IMG/VR virus record: IMGVR_UViG_3300042691_006523
Span: 1-31,035 of that record
Origin: a virus
DNA length: 31,035 bases
Direction: 5' to 3' (one strand)
The notes beneath the pieces are model-generated. The model was not told the DNA's origin, searched no databases, and was given only the letters and a program-made list of their open reading frames with translations. The position numbers and the translations under genes are program-made. Of the stretch, positions 13,735-22,300 are shown piece after piece. Numbering within the stretch: position 1 is the first letter of the stretch; each line of letters opens with the position of its first letter.

Positions 13735-16674
13735 ATGTCTAAATCTTCCGCTTACGGACTAGCGTCCCTAAAAAAACAACCCAAACGGTTTGTTACCGGC
13801 GGGGAAATTATCGGCATTTACGAAGACCTGTTTGGTCGCCGTCCAGATGACGACGGGCTTAAGTACTGGACCGAAGCGTTACAAGGCAAAACACGTGCTG
13901 AAGCATACGCCCAAATTGGTGGCGCTGCTGGTGGTCAAGACGTTAAAGAAGTTGACAGTAAAGAAATTGCTGAGAAAGCAATTAAAGCCGCTTACGAAGA
14001 GCAGCTTGGCCGTAAAGCTGATGACGCAGGTTTAAAGTACTACACAGACAAAGTACTTGCTGGCGAAGCTGATATTAATAAAATTAGCGCCGATCTTGAT
14101 CGTTCAACTGAAGGCTACAACTACGACGCTGAGCGCCTTGTCAGTTCATACCGGCAAAACTTTGGACGTGACCCAGATCAAGCGGGTTTTCAATATTGGA
14201 TGGGTGAAGAGGACAAAGCTTCCTCTGGCATTGGCGCGTTAAGCGACGCGTTTCGTGCAGCTGCTTCTGGAAAAGATATTGCCGCTGCAGCCGCTGCTCC
14301 TGAAGGTGGGTATACATCAATGGATCTCGAAGCACTCCGCGCTGATCCATACGCAGGTCTGTATGCTTCTGAAAACCCATATTTATTTGATCTATCGCCT
14401 GAGCAAAGAGCTAATCTGGTTAACGTATCTCAGACTCAAGCTGGGCAATACATTCAATTCACAAACCCAGTTACAGGACGTCCTGTAATTTCTCGCGCTA
14501 ATCCAGATGGTACGTTTACTAGCATTTCTGGAGACGATGTTCTTCAAGCGGCTAACGTCCGTGGCGCTATGAATTTAGCGCTTAGTTCTGGCGCATTAAC
14601 TCAGGCAAAATATAATGAGATCGAATCCAAGATCCTTAACGCTCCTGCTGGCACTACGATGCCTTGGAGCGAGATCTATTCAACGCTCAGTGCTCCACAG
14701 GCTCGCGTTATTCTCAATAACATGGGTATTCAGATTGGCGAGGATGCGGATCCGGTCGCGGCGTTAGCTGAGTCTTCTGCCCGTAACGAGCTGGTCACGC
14801 AGTCAATTATTCAAAATGGTTTGACGCTTGGCACAATCCCTTCTACTCGTTTAATTGGGCAGACAGCACAGGCTACTGGGCAAGCGTATCCGTTTACTGA
14901 AGAAGCTATGCGTGCCGCAGTGCCGCGTAATATTTTTTATACGCAAGATACGCTAAATAACTTAGGCACTCGTTTAGGAAATGCGCCTCCTGTCACACGG
15001 CAGAGCCTTACGCCTGAGTTCTTTGGCGTAACACCGGGAATGACTAAGAAAGAAGCTGACGATATTTTAGCAATTCGTCCTTCCGGACCAGCGCCGTTAC
15101 CAACGCCATTCCAAACGTATGCAGATCGTCCTTTACTTGGCGGTGCTGCTCCTGGCGCACCTAATATTCTTGGTATTGCTGCTCCTGCACCTTATGCTGG
15201 CGTGCCTGCAACACCTCCACGTCCTGCACTTAATGTGTCTCCGGCTGGGCAAGCAGCGGCAGATGTTCGAGCCACGTTAGAAGCGTCTCAAAACTATCTT
15301 GATCCGCGTGATTTTGTTCCGGTTGATAGGTTTAATCCGTTTACTGCTGTCGTTCCAACTACCCCCGGCACTACGGTAATAACACCAACCACACCAACTA
15401 CTTCTACTACACCAGGTACAACAGCCGGAGGAAGATCTAACGAACCCGGTTCTGAGTATGAAGGCAGACAGGGCGGTTATGTTGGAATGGCTGATGGCGG
15501 TATTGCTGGTTTAGCTCAGAAAGTTCAGAGTGCTGGTCGTGGCGACGATACTATGTTGGTCCACATGACGCCTAACGAAGTTGCTGGACTTCAGGCGTTG
15601 GCTATGCAGATGGGCGGCTCGGGCACGATTAACCCTTATACCGGTTTGCCTGAGTTTGGTTGGCTGGATAAGGCTTGGAAGAATTTCCTGAAACCTGTCC
15701 GCAAGGTGGCTCGCGGTCTTGGCCCAATTGGTACGATTGTTGGCGCCTACTTTGGTGGTCCAATTGGCGCAGCGCTTGTTGCAGGTCTTCAGAATAAAGA
15801 AAAGACATTTGATTTTGGGCGTGCTGCAACTGCAGCCGCTGCTACGTATATTGGTGGCAAAATTGTTAGCGGTGTAGGTGGAATGACCGGTGCTGAAGGT
15901 GTAACTCCTCCTGTTGGTGGGGAAGTTGCCGGTGCCGCTCCTCCTGTTAGCGCTCCTCCTATTGGCGGTGAACTTGCTGGAAGTGCGCCTGCTGCTCCAA
16001 TCTCAGATATCTCCTTTCCTAGCAGTTCAGTACCTGCTGGCGCTCCCCCCGATTTAGGTAGCGCCATGTTTGATATTGCTAAAGAAGGCGCTAAAGCTGT
16101 TGGCATCGACACCCCGGCTAAAGCACTTTTTGCTGGCACACAAGCTGTATCAGCAATTAAAGGCTATCAAGACCAGAAGAACTACGAAGAAGACTACGCC
16201 CGTGCCTTGGCAGAGGAAGAAGAGCGTCGTCGACTCCAACGTGAGCAAGCCTACGCAACTATGCGGCAGTACCCGATTAACTTTGGTGCTGAAGGCGGCG
16301 TGATGGTGACAGATGAGCCGGGCGAAGATTTAGCCGCTGGCGGTCTGAAAGAAGGCAGCTTCATTGTCCCTGCTGACGTCGTTGCGCACCTTGGTAACGG
16401 CAGCACAGATGCTGGACTTAAAGCTCTGGCTAAAAAATACGGGGCTAAGCCTATTAAAGGTCCCGGAGATGGAATGAGCGACTCCATCCCAACGCACATC
16501 GAGGGCAGACAACGCGCCCGCGTAGCGGATGGTGAAGCAATTATTGAGCCGATGGTTACACAGAAGGTCGGTGCCAAGAACCTTTACGCAATGATGGACA
16601 AGGTTCGCAAGGCTCGCACAGGTACAACCAAGCAAGGTAGAGAAATTAACCCAATGCGCTACATGCCCGCGTAA
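13735..16674 (+). CDS. Internal/ejection virion protein with three DUF4214-like repeats
   Basis: 979 aa. Residues 28-45, 86-103 and 138-155 hold three copies of a Y-E-x-x-LGR-x-D-D-x-GL-x-YW unit (IYEDLFGRRPDDDGLKYW; AAYEEQLGRKADDAGLKYY; SYRQNFGRDPDQAGFQYW), the hallmark of DUF4214. A long low-complexity Ala/Pro/Gly/Thr region follows. A glycine-zipper hydrophobic segment lies near 660-685 (GPIGTIVGAYFGGPIGAALV). GG-rich motifs (GGYVGMADGGIAGL near 581; GGVMVTDEPGEDLAAGG near 851) flank it. The C-terminus RQRARVADGEAIIEP to LYAMMDKVRKARTG is familiar from long proteins downstream of nozzle genes in marine podoviruses. A role as a DNA-ejection or inner-core protein is inferred from position and composition. 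Confidence 0.75.
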   Translation: MSKSSAYGLASLKKQPKRFVTGGEIIGIYEDLFGRRPDDDGLKYWTEALQGKTRAEAYAQIGGAAGGQDVKEVDSKEIAEKAIKAAYEEQLGRKADDAGLKYYTDKVLAGEADINKISADLDRSTEGYNYDAERLVSSYRQNFGRDPDQAGFQYWMGEEDKASSGIGALSDAFRAAASGKDIAAAAAAPEGGYTSMDLEALRADPYAGLYASENPYLFDLSPEQRANLVNVSQTQAGQYIQFTNPVTGRPVISRANPDGTFTSISGDDVLQAANVRGAMNLALSSGALTQAKYNEIESKILNAPAGTTMPWSEIYSTLSAPQARVILNNMGIQIGEDADPVAALAESSARNELVTQSIIQNGLTLGTIPSTRLIGQTAQATGQAYPFTEEAMRAAVPRNIFYTQDTLNNLGTRLGNAPPVTRQSLTPEFFGVTPGMTKKEADDILAIRPSGPAPLPTPFQTYADRPLLGGAAPGAPNILGIAAPAPYAGVPATPPRPALNVSPAGQAAADVRATLEASQNYLDPRDFVPVDRFNPFTAVVPTTPGTTVITPTTPTTSTTPGTTAGGRSNEPGSEYEGRQGGYVGMADGGIAGLAQKVQSAGRGDDTMLVHMTPNEVAGLQALAMQMGGSGTINPYTGLPEFGWLDKAWKNFLKPVRKVARGLGPIGTIVGAYFGGPIGAALVAGLQNKEKTFDFGRAATAAAATYIGGKIVSGVGGMTGAEGVTPPVGGEVAGAAPPVSAPPIGGELAGSAPAAPISDISFPSSSVPAGAPPDLGSAMFDIAKEGAKAVGIDTPAKALFAGTQAVSAIKGYQDQKNYEEDYARALAEEEERRRLQREQAYATMRQYPINFGAEGGVMVTDEPGEDLAAGGLKEGSFIVPADVVAHLGNGSTDAGLKALAKKYGAKPIKGPGDGMSDSIPTHIEGRQRARVADGEAIIEPMVTQKVGAKNLYAMMDKVRKARTGTTKQGREINPMRYMPA

Positions 16675-16683
16675 GGAACAAAC

Positions 16684-17727
16684 ATGCCCACGCAAACCGT
16701 AAGTACAACAAGTGACGTCCCAGCCTTCCTAGAACCGTATTACACGGGCGCACCACAGGTCGGGCAACCCGGCCAAGCTGGCTACAAAGCTGCTGTTCCG
16801 GGGCTTATTCCCAAAGCCTACGAGTTTTATAGCAAACCCTACCAGGAAGTCTACGGTCAAGGGCTTCAGGCGTTAGGTCTTGAGGGTGCTGGTCGTATTG
16901 CCGGTATGTCTCCGTATCAGGCACGTGTTGGTCAAGAGCTTGGCGCTATGACTACGCCTGGTCAGTTTGGCGCGGCTACTCAGTACGGCATGGGTGCAGG
17001 TGATGTTTACGGCGCGCTATCTGGTCTGCAGGCTCCTACTGTTGGTATTGGAAGCATTACAGGTCAGGGCATCCTTGGCGCTTACATGTCGCCGTATCAG
17101 CAGGCTGTTACGGATATTCAAAAGACATCAGCAATTACTGACGCTCAGAAAGCTCAGTTGGCACAGAATCTTGCAGCATCGCGTCAAGGCACATATGGTG
17201 GCGCACGTCAGCTTCTGGCTACTACCGAGCGCGAGAAAGCCCTTCAGGGTCAGCTTGGCAACATTCAGGCTACGGGTCTACAGAACGCATATCAGCAAGC
17301 GCTGGCTCAGTTCAACGCTGAAAATCAGTTGGGCTTCCAAGCACAGCAGGCTAACCAACAAGCGGCTCTCCAAGCAGCCCAACAGCGTTTAGCCGCAGGT
17401 CAAGGTCTTGCTGGTCTGGCCGGTACGATGGCGAACATTGGCGTTGGTCAACAGGCCGCTGACATTGATCGTATTAAGACCATGGGCGCGTTTGGCGACC
17501 TCCAGCGTGGTATTAGCCAGCAGCAACTTGACGTTCAGTACGCAGATGCCATGCGTCGGATGCAGTACCCCGAGTCTCAGATTCAAGGTATTTCTGGGAT
17601 TCTTCGTGGCGTACCGCTTACAGATACTACGCAGACTGCGGTTACTCCTCCGCCTAGCTTTGCTAGTCAGCTGGCTGGTCTGGGTCTCTCTGGCCTTGGC
17701 CTTTACAACATGATGAATCCTAAGTAA
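16684..17727 (+). CDS. Probable internal/ejection virion protein, Gln/Ala-rich
   Basis: 347 aa. The N-terminus is VPAFLEPYYTGAPQVGQPGQ and then LIPKAYEFYSKPYQEVYGQG. The middle has MSPYQARVGQELGAM and GAYMSPYQQAVTDIQKTSAI, so a MSPYQ motif occurs twice. Residues about 150-275 form a long helical stretch rich in Gln, Ala and Leu (QAQQANQQAALQAAQQRLAA), a likely coiled coil. It ends with a short hydrophobic helix (ASQLAGLGLSGLGLYNMM). Composition and location between two other core-like genes suggest an ejected or internal virion protein; no enzyme motif is present. It starts after a TAAGGA Shine-Dalgarno that includes the upstream stop, and its own stop is likewise fused to the next Shine-Dalgarno. 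Confidence 0.72.
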   Translation: MPTQTVSTTSDVPAFLEPYYTGAPQVGQPGQAGYKAAVPGLIPKAYEFYSKPYQEVYGQGLQALGLEGAGRIAGMSPYQARVGQELGAMTTPGQFGAATQYGMGAGDVYGALSGLQAPTVGIGSITGQGILGAYMSPYQQAVTDIQKTSAITDAQKAQLAQNLAASRQGTYGGARQLLATTEREKALQGQLGNIQATGLQNAYQQALAQFNAENQLGFQAQQANQQAALQAAQQRLAAGQGLAGLAGTMANIGVGQQAADIDRIKTMGAFGDLQRGISQQQLDVQYADAMRRMQYPESQIQGISGILRGVPLTDTTQTAVTPPPSFASQLAGLGLSGLGLYNMMNPK

Positions 17728-17737
17728 GGGAAACCAA

Positions 17738-19366
17738 ATGGTAGCTCCTATGATTCCCGGACGTCCCATGGCTGGTATTACCGCTGGGAACCCTGATTTT
17801 ATTGACACGCAGCGTCGTATCAGCCAGCTCGATAGCAATGTTGACCCTAAAAAAGATGAGTTGGCGCAGTACCTGATAATGCTGACTCAGCAAAACAAGG
17901 TTGGAACTCCTGAATACTTTATGGCTGCAGGCGAGTACGCTGAACGGGAAAATACGCGTAAAGAGCAGCAGGCTAAACAAGCAGATCAACCTCCAGTCAT
18001 TAACAGACTTATTGCTTCTGCTGCCCAAGAAACCGCCATGAACCGTGGTGTGGCAGCAGTTCCAGCTCCTAATGTAGGTGGCTACGCCCCTGGCGGTATC
18101 GTTGCGTTTTCTAATGGCGGTCAGCCTTCTGTTGGTCCTGCCATGATGTCTACAATAAAGCCAGGCCCCGGCGTTTCGTTCTCTCAAGCTTTCCCCGGTG
18201 CCGCAGCTACTACGGCTTCGCGCATGCCGGGACTGTTTGGTCGAATTGGCGCGTTGACTCTTGGCCCGTTGGGTGCATTTGAAGCAATGACCGGCCCTTC
18301 TGGAGATGATATTGATCGCCTGAAAGAGTTTGAGCGGGCTAAAGAAATTCTCCGTAGCGCTGGATTTACAGACAAAGACATTAGCGCTTTGCCTTCAAAA
18401 GATGTTTACCGTATGGCCTCCGGCTATGGGTACAAACCGTCTCAACCGGATGTAAGAACAGCAGGCGCACCAACGCCAGTTCCAGTACCCGCACCCGCTC
18501 CAGAAGCGCCTCCTCCTGCACCTGAAGCTAAACCTCCAGGTATTAGCGCTTTGTTGCCGTCTACTAGACCCGACTATGGCAGTTTAATGGCTAATGTTAA
18601 GTCCATGACTGGCAACATAATGGGCGCTGCACCTACGGTACCAACTGATCAAAGCGCGCTTACTTCTGAGAAGAAAATGTACGAGGAAGCTGGCGTTGAT
18701 TTTGGCCTGTTTAAGAGACAAATTGCTGAGGAGCGCAAAGCTCTGGAGGCATCTAAAGGTGATCGCACTGAAGCGGCTAACCTACGCCTTATTGAAGCCG
18801 GTTTGGGCATCCTTGGCGGCGAGTCTCCCCATGCCTTCGTCAACATCGGTAAGGGCGCATCTCCTGCCGTTAAAGGTTTTGCTGAGGACATTAAAGAGCT
18901 TAAGAAGATCGAACGCGATCGCAACAAAGCCATTCGTGATCTTGAAATTGCGGATAACCAGCTTGCCCAAGGTCTTGGCAAGAGCGCTTCTGATCGTAAG
19001 GCTAAGGCTGAAAAACGTCTTGATGATTACAACGAGCGTACTGCTATGATCCAGTCTCAGATGGCTAACACCCTATTTAGCAATGAGATGCAAGCCTACC
19101 TCAAAGGGCTGGATATTCGTTCTACTGAAGGGTATCGTACTGAAGCACTTACCCAGAACAAGATTGCTGCTGCGCAAGAGACTGCCGCAAAGATAATGAA
19201 CAGCGATAAGTTCTCTGGATTGAAGGCTGGCTCACCAGAATACGAAGCTGCATTTAACAGCCTTGTTCAAATGTTGTTGCGCCAAGGTAAACCAGGAGAA
19301 AGTGCTGCAGGTACTAGACCAAACATAGCTGGTCGATTTGATGCGCAAGGTAACTTAATCAAGTAA
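17738..19366 (+). CDS. Probable internal/ejection virion protein
   Basis: 542 aa. The N-terminal third is helical (DTQRRISQLDSNVDPKKDEL). At about 114 it has GGYAPGGIVAFSNGG, related to the GGYVGMADGGIAGL of the 979-aa neighbour. A short hydrophobic Gly/Leu segment (LFGRIGALTLGPLGAFEAM, about 165-185) could insert in a membrane. A Pro/Ala linker (PVPVPAPAPEAPPPAPEAKP, about 247-268) joins it to a charged C-terminal coiled coil (ELKKIERDRNKAIRDLEIAD). Proteins with the APGGIVAF motif recur in this genomic position in uncultured podoviruses. It is likely ejected with DNA or part of the inner core, with the 13735, 16684 and 19376 products. The function is inferred only. Confidence 0.72.
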   Translation: MVAPMIPGRPMAGITAGNPDFIDTQRRISQLDSNVDPKKDELAQYLIMLTQQNKVGTPEYFMAAGEYAERENTRKEQQAKQADQPPVINRLIASAAQETAMNRGVAAVPAPNVGGYAPGGIVAFSNGGQPSVGPAMMSTIKPGPGVSFSQAFPGAAATTASRMPGLFGRIGALTLGPLGAFEAMTGPSGDDIDRLKEFERAKEILRSAGFTDKDISALPSKDVYRMASGYGYKPSQPDVRTAGAPTPVPVPAPAPEAPPPAPEAKPPGISALLPSTRPDYGSLMANVKSMTGNIMGAAPTVPTDQSALTSEKKMYEEAGVDFGLFKRQIAEERKALEASKGDRTEAANLRLIEAGLGILGGESPHAFVNIGKGASPAVKGFAEDIKELKKIERDRNKAIRDLEIADNQLAQGLGKSASDRKAKAEKRLDDYNERTAMIQSQMANTLFSNEMQAYLKGLDIRSTEGYRTEALTQNKIAAAQETAAKIMNSDKFSGLKAGSPEYEAAFNSLVQMLLRQGKPGESAAGTRPNIAGRFDAQGNLIK

Positions 19367-19375
19367 AGGCATACC

Positions 19376-22300
19376 ATGGCTGTTTACGCCCAGTTAGCAG
19401 ATGGACGACTGTTAGAGTTTCCTGATGGCACATCTCAGGAGGTAATGACAAAAGCCGTTAAACGCTTTTTAATGACTGAAAAAGGCCCCGAGACGGGCCT
19501 TGGTTCTAAGCTAGTTGGGGGTTTTAAGCGTACCGTTTCTGACATTCAGACGGGCATTGAGTCTCTCTACGATCCGGAAGGCGCTGCGCGTCGAGGGCTA
19601 GAAAGACAGGAAGAACTTGGACTTCAGTACGCTCCTGGTACGGACCTTGAAGCCGTAAAGAAAGCCTATGCTGAGCGTGGGTTGTTTCCCGCTGCTGGTG
19701 AAGTTGTTAGTCAGATTCCTGGCGCAGTTGCTGAACAGGTTCCCACTATTGCTAGTACGTTAGCCAGCGCCCGTGCTGGCGCTATGGCGGGTCGTCGTTT
19801 TGGCCCTCTTGGTACTCTTATTGGTGGTGCTGCTGGTGCAGCCACACCTACTATGGCGCAGCTTTTTGGCGCTAACTTACAGCGTCAGGCTGAAGAAGGT
19901 CAGGAAATATCCAGAGGCCGTGCCGCTGCAGCAGCCGTTCCGGGTGCAGCTCTTGAAGTTGCATCTACCTTCATTCCGTTGGGCGGCAAGGTTATCAGCA
20001 AGATTCTTGGGCCGGGTGCAGAGGAGCTTCTTGCCCGTGGTGGTTCAAAGATCGTAGAAGAAGGTTTAGTTAAAACTTTAGCTAAAGGCACCGCTGTTGG
20101 TGTCATGGCTGAAATCCCAACTGAAGTTACCCAGCAGATGCTTGAGCGTCTGCAAGCAGGTTTACCTCTAACTAGCCAAGATGCTCTAGCTGAGTACGGT
20201 CAGGCTGCATATGGTGCCGGTCTTGTGGGTGGTCCGTTTGGTGCCGTTGGTCGTGTCGGTCAGCGCTCTGTTGCTCGGGGTGAGCAGGCTGATGAGTTGC
20301 GTGAAAAACAGCGCCTTGAGTCTGAGATTGCCGCTAAAGAAGCTGCCGCAGCAGAAGAAGCCGAGACTGCCCGTAAAAAATCCCCTGAATATCGCATTGA
20401 GCTGATCGGCAAAATCAACGAAGCAGAAGACCGGTTAAAGCAAGTAGAACCAATTGCTAAAGATAAATCTGCTGATCCAGATGTTCGCAACGAAGCTATT
20501 GCAGAAGCTAAACAGCTTAAAGAGCAACTGAAAAAGCTAAACGAAGAAATGAAAGCTTCCATGAAGGAAGCCGGATTAGCGCCCACACTTAAGGAAGCTA
20601 TTGCTCAGAAGCCTCGTGAAATGCCTGTAGTTGACGAGTTTGGTAATGTGGTTAAGCCAAAAGGTGCGCCGTTAACCGAGGAAGAGTACGGGCAAAAGCT
20701 TGACGACGCCGCTACCAAATGGAACGAAACACGCGAAAAGATTTTTGAATTACGAGCTAAAGAAGAAGCTCGTCAAGCTGCTGAAAGAGATAAGTACAGC
20801 GAGCAGGTAACAAAGAGCATTAAAAATTACCTCACCGGACTTGATGAGCTGGACGAAGCTAACCTTGAACAGCGCACAAAGCTAGAGTTAGAGAAGCGTG
20901 AAAAGGGCGAAAAAGAAGCGCTGCAGCAGCGCGCGCTAGATCGTACCCAGCGGATTGTTAATGACTTTGGTTTTCACATACTAGGGTACAGCATTGACCC
21001 TGAAGTTCTTCGTCTTAAAAACGAAATTGAAAATCTTAGCCGTCCTGAATCCATTGCAGCGGCTCCTGACCGTGATGCTCGCCTTAAACAAATTGATGAT
21101 TTAAAAGCTGAGTTAGATAAAGCTCAGCAAAATGCGTCGCCTACTAGCCGCGAAGGTCTACGGCGCTTGATCGACGAGGGGCGTGTTAGTCGTGATGTCA
21201 CAAACGCATTAGGCATTAAAGGGTTGGGCGGGCGCACTGTATCTGCTACAGATGCGTTACCAAAAATTGAAGCACGTATTAACCAGCTAGAAGCCCAACG
21301 CAAAGCTTTAACTGCGTCAGAAAAGCAACTGATAGATGGCAATAACGAGCTTACACCTGCTGGACAAAAGCTTGTTGCAGTAGATGTTCAACTAAACGAG
21401 TTGAAGCGGCTTCGTACTGTCGGTCAACAGGCAGAAGAAACCGGCGTTGAGAAAGGTGTTGGCGCTTCTGTACGGGAAGCTTTCTTAGGAAAGGCACCTG
21501 CTTTAGCTGACGACATTGATCTGACTGTCCCCATCACGCCATATATTGCAGAGCAATACAGAAAAGAAGCTGAAAAAGCTAACGTGCAGGCCACCGGAGC
21601 ATATTCCGACATGGCTATGTTGTTGGACGACTACCAAAAAGGCAGATTCTTTGGTGAAAAAGGGGCGCAGCGTGACATAGAAGCTGCCAGCTACACACGT
21701 GAAGGCCTTCTCAGAGAAACAGAAGAAGCTCGTAAACGCGTTATTGACAATTTAATCCGTGAGATTTCTTACCAGCGGTTAGCCGAAAAGAGACCTGCTT
21801 TCACTCGTGACGAAGCTATCAAGGTTGCGTTTGACGTTAACAATATCCTGGAAGAGCTAGTCAACCGTGGAACCGCACTCCCCAGTGGGCAGTTCTTAGA
21901 AATTGTCGGGCAGCGCCCTGCACAGATGCGCGGTGATAAGATTGTTAAAGCCGCTGAGCCTATCGCCCGAGACAGCCGTAATTTGAAAGACCGCCAGTTT
22001 GGTGCTCCTGCGCAGGCCGTAGAAGTATTAGCGGAGAGTATTAACCAAATAAAACAGCAAGCTATTGCTGCCTCTGTTCGTGCTGTCCGCGCTGACAAAG
22101 AGACGCTGCAGCTTCGTAAAACTCCTAGAGAAGCGCAGCCTGATCTGGTTAAAGACCTTGATCGCGTCCTCCGCATGGAGGATCTGCAGCCTGAAGTTCG
22201 GGATGTTCTTGAGCAAGCTCAGCGCCGGATGGAAGAGGGCGGCATTAGCGTTGAGCTAGAAGAGCTTCTTGATGAGCAGGTAGGCCGCATACTGCGTGGC

